From the NCBI RefSeq assembly GCF_003053725.1, contig NZ_QAYC01000005.1, forward strand, positions 124,001-188,000: 64,000 nucleotides of DNA, given 5' to 3'. The translations under genes were made by a program, and so were the position numbers. Under the pieces are notes generated by a model. The model saw only the letters and a list, made by a program, of their open reading frames with translations. It ran no database searches and was not told the origin of the DNA. The DNA is from Rhodovulum kholense. GTDB taxonomy: Bacteria; Pseudomonadota; Alphaproteobacteria; Rhodobacterales; Rhodobacteraceae. Positions within the stretch are counted from its first letter, which is position 1; the number at the start of each line of letters is the position of its first letter. This document shows positions 29,649 through 41,837 of the stretch, one piece after another.

Positions 29649-30344
29649 ATGGAAACCGATACCCTTGCGATGGCGCAGGAGATTGACTTCTCCTTGCTCG
29701 CCCTTTTCTTGCGCGCGACCTTCACGGTCAAGCTGGTGATGCTGTTGCTGATCGTGGCCTCGTTCTGGTCGTGGTCGATCATCATCCAGAAGATCATCAC
29801 CTACCGGAAGGCCCGGGCCGAGGCCGCGCGCTTCGACGAGGAATTCTGGTCGGGCGAGCCTTTGGACGAGTTGTTCGACAAGATCGGCCCCGAACCGCAG
29901 GCCGCGCCGGAACGGATCTTTGCCGCGGGCATGATGGAATGGCGCCGCAGCCACCGGCAGGACGGCAAGCTGATCGCGGGCGCCGCGGCCCGGATCGACC
30001 GGTCTATGGACGTGGCCATCGCCAAGGAGACCGACAACCTGAATGCGGGGCTCTCGTTCCTTGCGACCGTGGGCTCGACCGCACCCTTCGTCGGGCTCTT
30101 CGGCACGGTCTGGGGCATCAAGCATGCCTTCGAGCAGATCGCGCTGCAGCAGAACACCAACCTTGCCGTCGTGGCGCCCGGCATCGCCGAGGCGCTGGTG
30201 GCGACCGCGCTGGGTCTGCTGGCCGCCATCCCGGCTGTGGTCTTCTACAACAAGCTCTCTGCCGACAGCGACCGGCTGGGCGGGGGCTATGAATCCTTCG
30301 CCGACGAATTCTCGACCATCCTGTCGCGCCAGCTGGACGCCTGA
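29649..30344 (+). CDS. tolQ: TolQ, Tol-Pal proton-channel subunit
   Basis: 231-residue inner-membrane protein with three transmembrane segments: about residues 12-36 (SLLALFLRATFTVKLVMLLLIVASFW), 133-155 (FLATVGSTAPFVGLFGTVWGI) and 170-195 (VVAPGIAEALVATALGLLAAIPAVVFY). The second and third carry the channel residues shared with ExbB and MotA. With TolR it uses the proton motive force to drive envelope constriction during division. First gene of the tolQRAB-pal-cpoB cluster, preceded by a plausible promoter. Confidence 0.97.
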   Translation: METDTLAMAQEIDFSLLALFLRATFTVKLVMLLLIVASFWSWSIIIQKIITYRKARAEAARFDEEFWSGEPLDELFDKIGPEPQAAPERIFAAGMMEWRRSHRQDGKLIAGAAARIDRSMDVAIAKETDNLNAGLSFLATVGSTAPFVGLFGTVWGIKHAFEQIALQQNTNLAVVAPGIAEALVATALGLLAAIPAVVFYNKLSADSDRLGGGYESFADEFSTILSRQLDA

Positions 30345-30347
30345 GCC

Positions 30348-30824
30348 ATGGGTGCCAGCCTGACTCCTCGCAAAAGCTCGGGCGGACGGCGGGTGCGCGG
30401 CCACCGCCGCCATCCCGCGGCCATGGCCGAAATCAACGTCACGCCCATGGTCGACGTGATGCTGGTGCTGCTGATCATCTTCATGGTCGCGGCGCCGCTT
30501 CTGACCGCGGGGGTGCCGGTCGAACTGCCCAAGACCGCCGCCAGCGCGCTGCCCGCCGAGCAGGAGGCGCCGCTGACGGTGACGCTGACCGCCGATGGCA
30601 AGGTCGTCTTGCAGGAAACCGAGGTGGCCTCGGACGCGTTGATCCCGAAACTGAAGGCGGTGGCCGCCGAACGCGAGGATGACAAGGTCTATCTGCGCGC
30701 CGACGGCGCCATCCCCTACGAACGTGTGGTGCAGGTGATGGGCGCGCTCAATTCCGCGGGCTTCCGCAATATCGGTCTGGTGACCGATACCGGCGGTCCG
30801 ACCCTCGACGGGCGGGACGAGTAG
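30348..30824 (+). CDS. tolR: TolR, Tol-Pal system protein
   Basis: 158-residue inner-membrane protein with one N-terminal transmembrane helix (about residues 33-55) that carries the conserved protonatable Asp in [19 protein letters not shown], and a periplasmic domain of ExbD/TolR type. Only 3 bp separate it from tolQ and 9 bp from tolA, so the three are one operon. Confidence 0.96.
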   Translation: MGASLTPRKSSGGRRVRGHRRHPAAMAEINVTPMVDVMLVLLIIFMVAAPLLTAGVPVELPKTAASALPAEQEAPLTVTLTADGKVVLQETEVASDALIPKLKAVAAEREDDKVYLRADGAIPYERVVQVMGALNSAGFRNIGLVTDTGGPTLDGRDE

Positions 30825-30833
30825 GGCCGCAAC

Positions 30834-32015
30834 ATGAACACCGGGACCTATATCTCGGGGGGCGCGCATCTGGGTCTGATCGCCTGGGTGATGCTGGCCG
30901 GGCTGTTCGATGCTCCGCCGCCGAAGCCGATGGAGGTGACCGACGTGACGATCCTGTCCGGCGACGAGTTCGCGGCGCTGACGGCTCCGGCCGCGGCCCC
31001 GAAGCCGTCGCAGGAGGTCGCCCCGCCGGAGGCCCCGTCGCTGCCGCGCTCGCCGCGTCCCGCACCCGCGCCCGAGGCGCGCCCGCAACGTCCCGAACCG
31101 CCCGCGCCCCAGGCCCCGGCCGAGCCCGATACCGCGCCCGAGGCGCTGGAGCCCCCGGCCGAGGCCGATGTCGCCGAGACCGTGACCGCCCCAGAGGCGC
31201 CCGAGATCCCAGAAGCCCCCGAGGCGCCGGTGACCGATACCGCGCCGCCGCGCCCCTCGACCCGGATCGCGCCCGAACCCTCGGCGCCGCCGCCCGAGGA
31301 CGCGGTCGTGGCCGAACAGCCTTCGCAGGCCACCCGCCCCGATCCGGCCGCCGAGCGGCCCACGCCCGAGGCCGACGAGGCCGCGCCCGAAGAGGCCGCG
31401 ACCCAGACCGTGACCGAGGCCGAGGAACGGCCCGAGACGGGGCTGGCCATGGCCTCGTCGCCTCGGCCCCGGAACCGACCGAACCGTCCCGCCGCGCCCC
31501 CGCGCGAGACCCCGCCGCCGCCAGAGACCGCCGCCGCACCTCAGGCCCCGGCAGAGCCCGATGCCCCCGCCGAAACCGCCTCGGAAGAGGACAGCCTGGC
31601 CGATGCCGTCGCGGGCGCCGTCGCCGATGCGCTGTCGGAGCCCGCCGCCGCCCCCGAGGGCACCGGCGGGGCCGGGCGCGCCGCCAGCGGCCCGCCCCTG
31701 ACCGCGGGCGAGCGCGACGCGCTGCGCGTGTCGGTCTCGCGCTGCTGGAACGTGGGTTCGCTCTCGACCGAGGCGATGCAGACCTCGGTCGTTCTCGGCG
31801 TGGACATGGAAGAGACCGGAAAGCCCAATATCGGGTCGATCCGGATGATTTCCTGGACCGGCGGATCGGAATCCGCCGCACGCCAGACCTACGAATCGGC
31901 GCGCCGCGCCATAGTGATGTGCGGGTCGTCGGGTTTCCCGCTGCCGGTCGAGAAATACGATCAGTGGCGTCAGATCGAGATGACCTTCGACCCCGGAAAA
32001 ATGAGGATTCGATGA
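30834..32015 (+). CDS. tolA: TolA-like envelope protein, proline/alanine/glutamate-rich
   Basis: 393-residue protein anchored by an N-terminal hydrophobic segment ([19 protein letters not shown]). About residues 55-285 are an extended Pro/Ala/Glu-rich spacer that replaces the long helical domain of E. coli TolA. The C-terminal 110 residues form the TolA III-like domain with [15 protein letters not shown] and a second Cys near residue 362 (IVMCGSSG). It bridges TolQR and Pal across the periplasm. Its stop overlaps the tolB start by 4 bp. Base composition is even more GC-rich than the neighbours because of the repeated Pro/Ala codons. Confidence 0.9.
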   Translation: MNTGTYISGGAHLGLIAWVMLAGLFDAPPPKPMEVTDVTILSGDEFAALTAPAAAPKPSQEVAPPEAPSLPRSPRPAPAPEARPQRPEPPAPQAPAEPDTAPEALEPPAEADVAETVTAPEAPEIPEAPEAPVTDTAPPRPSTRIAPEPSAPPPEDAVVAEQPSQATRPDPAAERPTPEADEAAPEEAATQTVTEAEERPETGLAMASSPRPRNRPNRPAAPPRETPPPPETAAAPQAPAEPDAPAETASEEDSLADAVAGAVADALSEPAAAPEGTGGAGRAASGPPLTAGERDALRVSVSRCWNVGSLSTEAMQTSVVLGVDMEETGKPNIGSIRMISWTGGSESAARQTYESARRAIVMCGSSGFPLPVEKYDQWRQIEMTFDPGKMRIR

Positions 32016-33340
32016 TGCTGCGCCTTCTGACCGCGATCCTGGCGCTGGTCCTTGGACAAGCCGCGCTGCCGGCGCTGGCCCAGAACGGTCCGCTGAGGAT
32101 CGTGATCGACGAAGGGGTGATCGAGCCCTTGCCCTTCGCCGTGCCCGAATTCGTGGCCGAGAACGCGGCCGCTGCCGAATACGCGCAGAACATCACCCGC
32201 GTGATCGCCGCCGATCTGGAAGGCACCGGCCTTTTCCGCGAGATCCCGCGTGAGGCCTTCCTGTCGACGGTCACAAGCTTTGCCAGCCCGGTGCAATATG
32301 CCGACTGGAAGGCGATCAACGCCCAGGCGCTGATCACCGGCGCGGTCAGCGTCGACGGCTCTGGGCGGCTCAGCGTCAAGTTCCGCCTTTACGACGTCTA
32401 TTCGCAGGCGCCGCTGGGCGACGGGCTGCAATTCGGCGGCGCGACCGGAAGCTGGCGCCGGGTCGCCCACAAGGTGGCCGATCAGGTCTATTCGCGGATC
32501 ACCGGCGAGGGCGGTTATTTCGACAGCCGCGTCGTCTTCGTGGCCGAACGCGGCCCCAAGAACGAACGCGCCAAGCAACTGGCGATCATGGATTACGACG
32601 GCGCCAACATGCAGGCGCTGACCGACGCGAATTCCATCGTGATCGCGCCGCGCTTCTCGCCCACGGGCGACCGCGTGCTTTACACGAGCTATGAAAGCGG
32701 CTTTCCCCGCATCTATCTGCTGGACGTGGCCAGCGGCCAGCGCCGTATGCTGGACGATCAGCCTGGCACCATGACCTTCGCGCCGCGCTTTGCCCCCGAC
32801 GGGCGGCGGGTGCTGTTCTCGCTGGCCCAGGGCGGCAATACCGACCTTTACGAGCTTGACCTGCAATCGGGTCGCCGCAGCCGGCTGACCGACGCGCCCT
32901 CGATCGAGACCGCGCCCAGCTTTTCGCCCGATGGCAGCCAGATCGTGTTCGAATCCGACCGCTCGGGCACCCAGCAGCTTTACGTGATGCCCGCGAATGG
33001 CGGCGAGCCGCGCCGGATCTCGTTCGGGCAGGGGCGCTACGGCACTCCGGTCTGGTCGCCGCGTGGCGATTACATCGCCTTCACCAAGCAGAATCAGGGC
33101 CGGTTCCATATCGGCGTGATGCGGACCGACGGGTCCGAGGAACGCCTGCTGACCGCGTCCTTCCTCGACGAGGGCCCGACCTGGGCGCCGAACGGCCGGG
33201 TGATCATGTTCACCCGGGAAACCGCAGGCGCGGCCGGGGCACCGGGGCTTTACACCGTCGACATCACCGGGCGGAACCTGCGCAAGGTCCCTTATCAGGG
33301 ACAGGGGTCCGACCCGTCCTGGTCTCCGCTTCAGCCCTGA
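32012..33340 (+). CDS. tolB: TolB, periplasmic beta-propeller protein
   Basis: 442-residue periplasmic protein. Start [16 protein letters not shown] leads into a signal peptide with likely cleavage at ALA-QNGPL; the N-terminal alpha/beta domain ([20 protein letters not shown]) is followed by a six-bladed propeller with recurring [28 protein letters not shown] and [14 protein letters not shown] units. It docks to Pal and TolA. Either of two adjacent ATGs (32012, 32015) could be used; the first gives the usual ATGA overlap with tolA. Confidence 0.96.
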   Translation: MMLRLLTAILALVLGQAALPALAQNGPLRIVIDEGVIEPLPFAVPEFVAENAAAAEYAQNITRVIAADLEGTGLFREIPREAFLSTVTSFASPVQYADWKAINAQALITGAVSVDGSGRLSVKFRLYDVYSQAPLGDGLQFGGATGSWRRVAHKVADQVYSRITGEGGYFDSRVVFVAERGPKNERAKQLAIMDYDGANMQALTDANSIVIAPRFSPTGDRVLYTSYESGFPRIYLLDVASGQRRMLDDQPGTMTFAPRFAPDGRRVLFSLAQGGNTDLYELDLQSGRRSRLTDAPSIETAPSFSPDGSQIVFESDRSGTQQLYVMPANGGEPRRISFGQGRYGTPVWSPRGDYIAFTKQNQGRFHIGVMRTDGSEERLLTASFLDEGPTWAPNGRVIMFTRETAGAAGAPGLYTVDITGRNLRKVPYQGQGSDPSWSPLQP

Positions 33341-33350
33341 GACCCGAAAG

Positions 33351-33374
33351 ACGCGCCCGGAGCCCCGGGCGCGT
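33351..33374 (+). terminator. Terminator-like hairpin after tolB
   Basis: ACGCGCCCGG (33351-33360) and CCGGGCGCGT (33365-33374) form a 10-bp stem with a 4-base loop, 10 bases after the tolB stop, followed by TTCCCTC. It may reduce readthrough into pal, 101 bp from tolB, allowing different amounts of Pal and TolQRAB. Confidence 0.65.
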
Positions 33375-33441
33375 TTCCCTCATCCAATGCCGCTGGTAGG
33401 ATGGCCTTGCCGGCGACGATCCGAGAAAAAGGATTTCCTGA

Positions 33442-33951
33442 ATGACCCGCATTACCACATCGATCCTGCTGATGACGGCGCTCGCCGTCTCGGCCTGTTC
33501 CAATGCCGACCGCTTCGGGTCGGCCAATGGCGCCGGGGGCGCCGGGGGGGCCTATGGCGCCAACGGCTCGCCCAGCGACCCGACTTCGGTGGCCTATTTC
33601 AACCAGACCATCGGCGACCGCGTGCTGTTCCTGGTCGACCAGAGCACCCTTTCGCCCGACGCGACGGTCACGCTGGACGGCCAGGCCAACTGGATGAACC
33701 AGAACACCGCCTATTCGGCCACCATCGAGGGCCATGCCGACGAACAGGGCACCCGCGAATACAACCTCGCGCTGGGCGCCCGGCGCGCCAATGCGGTCAA
33801 GGAATACCTGGTCTCGCGCGGCGTCTCGCCGAACCGGCTGCAGACCGTGACCTATGGCAAGGAACGCCCGATCGCGATCTGTTCGGAAGAATCCTGCTAC
33901 GCCAAGAACCGGCGCGCGGTGACCGTGCTGGCCGCCGGCGCGGGGTTCTGA
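33442..33951 (+). CDS. pal: Peptidoglycan-associated lipoprotein Pal
   Basis: 169-residue outer-membrane lipoprotein. The signal peptide ends in the lipobox LAVSACSN with lipidated Cys at residue 19, then a Gly/Ala-rich linker and a C-terminal OmpA-like peptidoglycan-binding domain with ATIEGHADEQGTREYNLALGARRA. It anchors the outer membrane to the wall and is pulled by TolQRAB at the septum. Downstream cpoB starts 10 bp later. Confidence 0.96.
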   Translation: MTRITTSILLMTALAVSACSNADRFGSANGAGGAGGAYGANGSPSDPTSVAYFNQTIGDRVLFLVDQSTLSPDATVTLDGQANWMNQNTAYSATIEGHADEQGTREYNLALGARRANAVKEYLVSRGVSPNRLQTVTYGKERPIAICSEESCYAKNRRAVTVLAAGAGF

Positions 33952-33961
33952 GGAGGACGCG

Positions 33962-34798
33962 ATGATGCGGATTGCGGCGCTTGCCCTGACGGTGGCTCTG
34001 GGGCTGGCGGCGGGCGGGCCCGCCTCCGCCCAGTCGCGCGACGAAACCCTGGCGGATATCCGCCAGGAACTGACGGTGCTGAATGTCTCGGTGCAGGGGC
34101 TCAAGCGCGAGCTGTCGACCACCGGCGGGGCCATGGGCTCGGCCGGGGGCGGCTCGGCCCTGCAGCGGCTCGACGCGATCGAGGAACAGCTGCAGCGTCT
34201 GACCTCGAAGACCGAGGAACTGGAACACCGCATCCAGACGGTCGTCGACGACGGCACCCGCCGGATCGGCGATCTGGAATTCCGGCTGGTCGAGCTTGAG
34301 GGCGGTGACGTCTCGAAGCTGGGCCAGACCTCGACGCTGGGCGGCGGGTCGGTCTCGGCCGCCCCCGCCCCGATGATCACGCCCGCGCCGGATGCGGCCG
34401 ACGGGATGGAACTGGCCGTTGGCGAACGCGCCGATTTCGAGGCCGGAAAGGCTGCGCTCGAGGCCGGTCAGAATGCCAAGGCGGCCGAGATCTTCGCCCG
34501 CTTCGGCGACACCTATCCGGGCAGCCCGCTGTCGGGCGAGGCGCAATTCCTGCGTGGCGAGGCGCTGTCGGCCTCGGGCGACACCTCGCAGGCCGCGCGC
34601 GCCTATCTGGAAAGCTTCTCGGGCAGCCCCTCTGGGCCGCGCGCCTCTGCCGCGCTTCTGAAGCTGGGGCTTGCGCTGAAGGACCTTGGCCAGACCCGCG
34701 AAGCCTGCGTGACGCTTGGCGAGGTGCGCACGCGCTTCTCGGGTTCGGGCGAGGCGCAGCAGGCGGGTGCCGCGATGGCCTCGGCCGGGTGCAACTGA
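33962..34798 (+). CDS. cpoB: CpoB/YbgF, Tol-Pal associated periplasmic protein
   Basis: 278-residue periplasmic protein with a signal peptide (cleavage near ASAQS), an N-terminal coiled-coil (ETLADIRQELTVLNVSVQGLK; EEQLQRLTSKTEELEHRIQ) for trimerisation, a flexible linker, and C-terminal TPR repeats beginning at about residue 155 (ADFEAGKAALEAGQNAKAAEIFARF). It coordinates peptidoglycan synthesis with outer-membrane constriction. The last 10 bp overlap the tilS start. Confidence 0.93.
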   Translation: MMRIAALALTVALGLAAGGPASAQSRDETLADIRQELTVLNVSVQGLKRELSTTGGAMGSAGGGSALQRLDAIEEQLQRLTSKTEELEHRIQTVVDDGTRRIGDLEFRLVELEGGDVSKLGQTSTLGGGSVSAAPAPMITPAPDAADGMELAVGERADFEAGKAALEAGQNAKAAEIFARFGDTYPGSPLSGEAQFLRGEALSASGDTSQAARAYLESFSGSPSGPRASAALLKLGLALKDLGQTREACVTLGEVRTRFSGSGEAQQAGAAMASAGCN

Positions 34799-36033
34799 GC
34801 CCGGGCGCCGCGGCACTGGAAGCGGCGCTGGCCCGGGCCTGTCCCGGCGCGGCGCCGCTGGCGGTCGCGGTCTCGGGCGGCGGGGACTCGCTGGCGCTGT
34901 TGCTGGCGGCGGCGGCGCGGGCCGAGGCCTCGGGGCCGCCGGTCGCGGCCGTCACCGTCGATCACGGGCTTCGCCCCGAGGCGGCCGACGAGGCGCGGAG
35001 CGTGGCCGCGATCTGCGCGCGCCTCGGGGTACCCCACAGCACGCTTGTCTGGCAGGGCTGGGACGGCCGTGGCAACCTGCAGGATGCCGCGCGGCGCGCG
35101 CGGATGCGGCTGATCGCGGATTGGGCCTTGGCACGGGGCATCGGCCGCGTCGCGCTGGCCCATACCCGCGATGACCAGGCCGAAACCCTGTTGATGCGGC
35201 TTGCCCGCGGTGCCGGGGTCGACGGGCTGGCGGCGATGGCGCCCGAACGGCAGGCGCTGGGCGTGACCTGGTTGCGCCCCTTCCTCGACATTCCGCGCGC
35301 CGATCTGCGCGCCTTTCTGACCGAGCGCGGGCAGACCTGGGCCGACGATCCCTCGAATGACGACCCGCGCTTCGACCGGGTCCGGGTGCGGCAGGCGCTG
35401 GCGCTGCTGGCCCCGCTGGGGATCGGTGCCGAGGGGCTGGCGGCGACGGCCGCCCGGCTGGGCGCGGCCCGCACGGCGCTTGACGCCTGTACCGCCGAGG
35501 CCGCCGCGCGGATCGCTGTGGAAGAGGCGGGCGATGTGGTGCTGGACGAGGCCGCCCGTGCGGCCCTTCCCGCCGAGATCGGGCGGCGGTTGCTGCTGGG
35601 GGCGCTGGCCTGGGTCTCGGGCGCCGACTACCCGCCCCGGGCCGAGGCGCTGGCCGCGACCCTCGCACGCCTCGAAACCGCGCCGCGCACCACGCTGCAG
35701 GGCTGTCTTCTGGTCCGCAAGGCCGGGCGGCTGCGGATCGGGCGCGAGCCGGCGGCGGTGGTGGGGCTGTCGGCGCCCCTCGATGCGCTTTGGGATGGAC
35801 GCTGGCGCCTTGCGGGACCGGCCACGGGCGGCGAAGAGGTTCGGGCGCTGGGCGAGGCGGGGCTTGCGCTGTGCCCCGACTGGCGCGCGACCGGACTGCC
35901 GCGAAGCTCGCTTTTGGCCTCGCCCGCGGTCTGGCGCGGGGGGGCTCTGGTGGCCGCGCCATTGGCCGGTCGCGGAACGGACTGGAGCGCGACGGTAAAC
36001 CGTCCTTTCAGGACCCGGCTACTCTCGCATTGA
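34789..36033 (+). CDS. tilS: tRNA(Ile)-lysidine synthase TilS
   Basis: 414-residue ATP-dependent enzyme that converts C34 of tRNA-Ile(CAU) to lysidine. The PP-loop VAVSGGGDSLALLLAAAAR is at residues 26-45, with VDHGLRPEAADEA and HTRDDQAETLLMRLARG following; the C-terminal part is shorter and more variable. The start is GTG at 34789, inside the last codons of cpoB, giving a 10-bp overlap. A tilS-ftsH order is widespread. Confidence 0.93.
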   Translation: MQLSPGAAALEAALARACPGAAPLAVAVSGGGDSLALLLAAAARAEASGPPVAAVTVDHGLRPEAADEARSVAAICARLGVPHSTLVWQGWDGRGNLQDAARRARMRLIADWALARGIGRVALAHTRDDQAETLLMRLARGAGVDGLAAMAPERQALGVTWLRPFLDIPRADLRAFLTERGQTWADDPSNDDPRFDRVRVRQALALLAPLGIGAEGLAATAARLGAARTALDACTAEAAARIAVEEAGDVVLDEAARAALPAEIGRRLLLGALAWVSGADYPPRAEALAATLARLETAPRTTLQGCLLVRKAGRLRIGREPAAVVGLSAPLDALWDGRWRLAGPATGGEEVRALGEAGLALCPDWRATGLPRSSLLASPAVWRGGALVAAPLAGRGTDWSATVNRPFRTRLLSH

Positions 36034-36057
36034 ACATGCGCCCTCAATCGCTATCTT
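36030..36057 (+). promoter_or_regulatory. Candidate promoter for ftsH
   Basis: TTGAAC (36030-36035), 16-base spacer, TATCTT (36052-36057), starting within the last codons of tilS and 55 bp before the ftsH start. Four of six bases match in each element. It would allow ftsH expression independent of tilS; no clear heat-shock sigma motif was recognised. Confidence 0.4.
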
Positions 36058-36111
36058 AGGCCAATGGCCGGGAGCCCTTTGCCCGGCGGACCGAAATTCA
36101 AGGAGTACGCC

Positions 36112-38018
<1,907 letters not shown>

Positions 38019-38022
<4 letters not shown>

Positions 38023-38804
38023 GCCCTCACGGCTTTGAAGACTGGAACCCCGGAACCTACGCAAGGTTCCGGGGTTTGCGTTTGCGCCCGGCGCTCGATC
38101 TTCTGGCGCAGGTACCCGAGCTGCCCGAGGGCGATATCGTCGATCTGGGCTGCGGCAGCGGCGCGGTCGCCGGCGCGCTGCGCATGCGGTTTCCGCTCAG
38201 GACGCTGACCGGGGTCGACAGCTCGCCCGCCATGCTGGACGAGGCCCGCGTCCCGGGTCTTTACGACCGTCTGATCGAGGCCGATGCCGCAACATGGACC
38301 CCCGAGGCGCCGGTCGCGCTGATCTTCTCGAACGCGCTCTGCCACTGGCTGCCCGATCATGCCGGGCTTTTCGCGCGGCTGGCGGGCGCGCTGGGGCCGG
38401 GAGGCACGCTGGCGGTGCAGATGCCCCGCCAGTTCGCCGCCCCCTCGCATGCCCTGATGCGCGAGATCGCCGCGCGCCGCTTTCCCGACCGGTTCGACTT
38501 TTCCGGCTGGCTGCCGCCGGTGGCCGAAGCCGCGGCCTATGCCCGGATGCTGGCGCCGCTGGGCACCGTTTCGGCCTGGGAGACGTCCTATGTGCAGCGG
38601 CTCGACCCCGCGGGCGAGGGCCATCCGGTGCGCCGCTTTACCGAGGCGACGGCGTTGCGCCCCTTTGCGGCCAAGCTCGACGGCGAAGACCTGGCCGCGT
38701 TTCTGACCGAGTACGAGGCCGCGCTGGACCTGGCCTATCCCGCCGGACCGGATGGCAGCGTGCTCTTTCCATTCACCCGCGTATTCTTCACCCTCACCGT
38801 CTGA
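38019..38804 (+). CDS. SAM-dependent methyltransferase, trans-aconitate-like
   Basis: 261-residue cytosolic methyltransferase. Motif I is [20 protein letters not shown]; the acidic loop [12 protein letters not shown] and [13 protein letters not shown] (motif II) follow the pattern of trans-aconitate 2-methyltransferase (Tam), as do the conserved [10 protein letters not shown] and [14 protein letters not shown] stretches. The start is GTG at 38019, overlapping the ftsH stop (GTGA). A 12-bp perfect hairpin lies in its first codons. The enzyme's substrate is inferred from family only. Confidence 0.87.
38046..38076 (+). terminator. Strong hairpin inside the start of the methyltransferase gene
   Basis: AACCCCGGAACC (38046-38057) and GGTTCCGGGGTT (38065-38076) are exact reverse complements: a 12-bp stem, 7-base loop, followed by TGCGTTTGCG. 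It starts 24 bases after the ftsH stop and within codons 10-20 of the next gene, so it could end or pause ftsH transcripts before the downstream reading frame. Confidence 0.55.
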
Positions 38805-38878
38805 TCGTCGAGGGTTCTGGCCCTCGCCGGATGCAGCCGCTATCTGTTGGAAAAACCGGAAACGCGGGAGGATCGGCC

Positions 38879-40555
38879 ATGGCGCCGAAGACGGATATCG
38901 AGATCGCACGCACCGCCGAAAAGCGCCCGATCCAGGAGATCGGGGCCAAGCTCGGCATTCCGCCCGAGGCGCTTCTGCCCTACGGCCATGACAAGGCGAA
39001 GGTCACGGCCGATTTCATCGCGGGCCTCGAGGACCGGCCCGAGGGGCGGCTGATCCTGGTGACCGCGATCAACCCGACGCCCGCGGGCGAGGGCAAGACG
39101 ACGACCACGGTCGGCCTTGGCGACGGGCTGGCGCGGCTGGGCCACAAGACGGCGATCTGCATCCGCGAGGCCTCGCTGGGGCCCTGTTTCGGCATGAAGG
39201 GCGGCGCGGCCGGCGGCGGCTATGCCCAGATCGTGCCGATGGAGGACATGAACCTTCATTTCACCGGCGATTTCCACGCGATCACAGCGGCGCATAACCT
39301 GCTGGCCGCGATGATCGACAATCATATCTACTGGGGCAACGCGCTTGGCATCGACCAGCGCCGGGTCACCTGGCGCCGGGTGATGGACATGAACGACCGG
39401 GCGCTGCGCGACATCGTCTGTTCGCTGGGCGGGCCCTCGAACGGCTATCCGCGCGAGACCGGGTTCGACATCACCGTTGCGTCCGAGGTCATGGCGATCC
39501 TGTGCCTGGCCACCGACCTTGCCGATCTGCAGCGGCGGCTGGGCGAGATCATCATCGGCTATACCCGCGACCGGACGCCCGTGCATGCGCGCGAGCTGAA
39601 GGCCGACGGGGCGATGACGGTACTGCTGCGCGATGCGATCCAGCCCAATCTGGTGCAGACGCTGGAACATACCCCCGCCTTCGTCCATGGCGGCCCCTTC
39701 GCCAATATCGCCCATGGCTGCAATTCGGTCATCGCCACGCGCACGGCGCTGCGGCTGGCCGATTACGTGGTGACCGAGGCAGGCTTCGGGGCCGATCTGG
39801 GCGCCGAGAAATTCATGAACATCAAGTGCCGCAAGGCCGGACTCGCGCCCGCGGCGGTGGTCGTGGTGGCCACGGTCAAGGCGCTGAAGATGAATGGCGG
39901 TGTGGCCAAGGACGATCTTAAGGCCGAGAATGTGGCGGCGGTCCGGACGGGCTGTGCCAATCTTGGCCGCCATATCGAGAATGTCCGGTCCTTCGGGGTG
40001 CCGACGGTGGTCGCCATCAACCATTTCGCGGGCGACACCGAGGCCGAGATCGCCGCCGTGCAGGACTATGTGCGCGGGCAGGGGACCGAGGCGATCCTGT
40101 GCCGCCACTGGGCCGAGGGCGGCGCGGGCATCGAGCCGCTGGCACGCAAGGTCGTGGCGCTGGCCGAGACCGACCATCACAGCTTTGCGCCGCTTTATCC
40201 CGACGAGATGGGGCTTTTCCACAAGATCGAGACCATTGCCCGCCGGATCTACCGCGCCGATCACGTGGTGGCCGACCAGAAGATCCGCGACCAGCTGACC
40301 GCCTGGGAAGAGGCGGGCTATGGCCATCTGCCGGTCTGCATGGCCAAGACCCAGTATTCCTTCTCGACCGATCCCGAATTGATCGGTGCCCCCGAGGGGT
40401 TTGACGTGCCGGTGCGCGAGGTGCGGCTGGCCGCCGGGGCGGGCTTCGTGGTGGCGATCTGCGGGCGGATCATGACCATGCCCGGCCTGCCGCCCGAACC
40501 CGCGGCCCATTCCATCGGTCTCAATGCCGAGGGCCAGATCGAGGGGCTGTTCTGA
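38879..40555 (+). CDS. fhs: Formate-tetrahydrofolate ligase
   Basis: 558-residue cytosolic enzyme making 10-formyl-THF from formate, ATP and THF. The nucleotide-binding motif is [24 protein letters not shown]; other conserved segments are [41 protein letters not shown] and [20 protein letters not shown]. The ATG at 38879 with GGGAGGA upstream is the natural start; the frame is open much further back, through the methyltransferase gene. folD lies downstream, which together recycles one-carbon units. Confidence 0.97.
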   Translation: MAPKTDIEIARTAEKRPIQEIGAKLGIPPEALLPYGHDKAKVTADFIAGLEDRPEGRLILVTAINPTPAGEGKTTTTVGLGDGLARLGHKTAICIREASLGPCFGMKGGAAGGGYAQIVPMEDMNLHFTGDFHAITAAHNLLAAMIDNHIYWGNALGIDQRRVTWRRVMDMNDRALRDIVCSLGGPSNGYPRETGFDITVASEVMAILCLATDLADLQRRLGEIIIGYTRDRTPVHARELKADGAMTVLLRDAIQPNLVQTLEHTPAFVHGGPFANIAHGCNSVIATRTALRLADYVVTEAGFGADLGAEKFMNIKCRKAGLAPAAVVVVATVKALKMNGGVAKDDLKAENVAAVRTGCANLGRHIENVRSFGVPTVVAINHFAGDTEAEIAAVQDYVRGQGTEAILCRHWAEGGAGIEPLARKVVALAETDHHSFAPLYPDEMGLFHKIETIARRIYRADHVVADQKIRDQLTAWEEAGYGHLPVCMAKTQYSFSTDPELIGAPEGFDVPVREVRLAAGAGFVVAICGRIMTMPGLPPEPAAHSIGLNAEGQIEGLF

Positions 40556-40629
40556 GGCGCTGCCGCATTGCGGCGCGCGGGCTGGCGGGGTAACACGCGA
40601 ACCAGACGTATCGGAAGTCGAGAGGCCGC

Positions 40630-40938
40630 ATGATCCCCCCCCAGACCTGCCGCAGCATGGACGAGCTTCGCCCCCAGATCGACGCGCTCGACGCGCGTCT
40701 GGTTGCGCTTCTGGCCGAGCGTGCGCGCTATATCGACCGGGCTGCCGAACTGAAGGCCACAGCGGGCCTTCCCGCGCGGATCGACGACCGGGTCGAGGAG
40801 GTGGTGGCCAATGTCCGGGCGCTGGCCGGGGCCGAAGGGCTCGACCCCGATCTGGTCGAAACGTTGTGGCGTGCGCTCATCGAATGGTCGATCGGGCGCG
40901 AGGAACGGGCCCTGGGGGCCAAGGAGGTACGGGGATGA
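40630..40938 (+). CDS. Chorismate mutase (AroQ class)
   Basis: 102-residue all-helical AroQ-type chorismate mutase, converting chorismate to prephenate in Phe/Tyr synthesis. Typical motifs: [24 protein letters not shown], then [15 protein letters not shown] and a C-terminal [17 protein letters not shown]. Distinction from isochorismate pyruvate lyase (PchB), which shares the fold, cannot be made here. It sits between fhs and folD and overlaps folD by 4 bp. Confidence 0.88.
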   Translation: MIPPQTCRSMDELRPQIDALDARLVALLAERARYIDRAAELKATAGLPARIDDRVEEVVANVRALAGAEGLDPDLVETLWRALIEWSIGREERALGAKEVRG

Positions 40939-41837
40939 CTGCGACACTTATCGACGGCAAGGCCTTTGCCGCCGGCATCCGCGAGAAGGTCGCGGCCCAT
41001 GTGGCCCCGCTGAAGTCCGATCACGGGCTGACCCCCGGCCTTGCGGTGGTTCTGGTGGGCGAAGACCCGGCCAGCCAGGTCTATGTGCGCAACAAGGGCG
41101 AACAGACGCGCGAGGCCGGAATGGCCTCATTCGAACATCGCCTGTCGGCCGACACCTCCGAGGCCGATCTGCTGGCACTGATCGACCGGCTGAACGCGGA
41201 CCCCTCCGTGCACGGGATTCTGGTGCAACTTCCCTTGCCGGACCACATCGGCGAGGCCAAGGTCATCAATGCGATCGACCCGGCCAAGGATGTCGACGGC
41301 TTTCACATTTCGAACGTCGGGCTGCTGGCGACCGGGCAGAAGTCGATGGTGCCCTGCACCCCTCTGGGCTGCCTGTTGATGCTGCGTGACGCGCTGGGGT
41401 CGCTCTCCGGGCTGAACGCCGTCGTCGTCGGGCGCTCGAACATTGTCGGCAAGCCGATGGCCCAGCTTCTGCTGGCCGACAGCTGCACGGTGACCATCGC
41501 CCATTCGCGTACACGCGACCTGCTCGAGGTCTGCCGCGGCGCCGATATTCTGGTTGCGGCCGTCGGGCGCCCGCAGATGATCCCGGGCGACTGGGTCAAG
41601 CCCGGCGCGACGGTGATCGATGTCGGTATCAACCGCGTTCCCGCGCCTGAAAAGGGCGAGGGCAAGACCCGGCTGGTCGGCGACGTCGATTTCGCCAGCG
41701 CGGTCGAGGTCGCGGGGGCCATCACGCCGGTACCGGGCGGGGTCGGCCCGATGACCATTGCCTGCCTGCTGGCCAATACCGTGACCGCCTGCTGCCGCGC
41801 CAACGGCCTGCCCGAACCCGAGGGCCTGACCGCCTAA
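40935..41837 (+). CDS. folD: Methylenetetrahydrofolate dehydrogenase/cyclohydrolase
   Basis: 300-residue bifunctional enzyme interconverting 5,10-methylene-THF, 5,10-methenyl-THF and 10-formyl-THF with NADP(H). Conserved motifs: [23 protein letters not shown], catalytic Lys within [50 protein letters not shown] for the nucleotide fold, and [23 protein letters not shown] (40921-40927) precedes the ATG, which overlaps the chorismate mutase gene. Its stop overlaps that of the convergent thioesterase gene. Confidence 0.97.
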   Translation: MTATLIDGKAFAAGIREKVAAHVAPLKSDHGLTPGLAVVLVGEDPASQVYVRNKGEQTREAGMASFEHRLSADTSEADLLALIDRLNADPSVHGILVQLPLPDHIGEAKVINAIDPAKDVDGFHISNVGLLATGQKSMVPCTPLGCLLMLRDALGSLSGLNAVVVGRSNIVGKPMAQLLLADSCTVTIAHSRTRDLLEVCRGADILVAAVGRPQMIPGDWVKPGATVIDVGINRVPAPEKGEGKTRLVGDVDFASAVEVAGAITPVPGGVGPMTIACLLANTVTACCRANGLPEPEGLTA

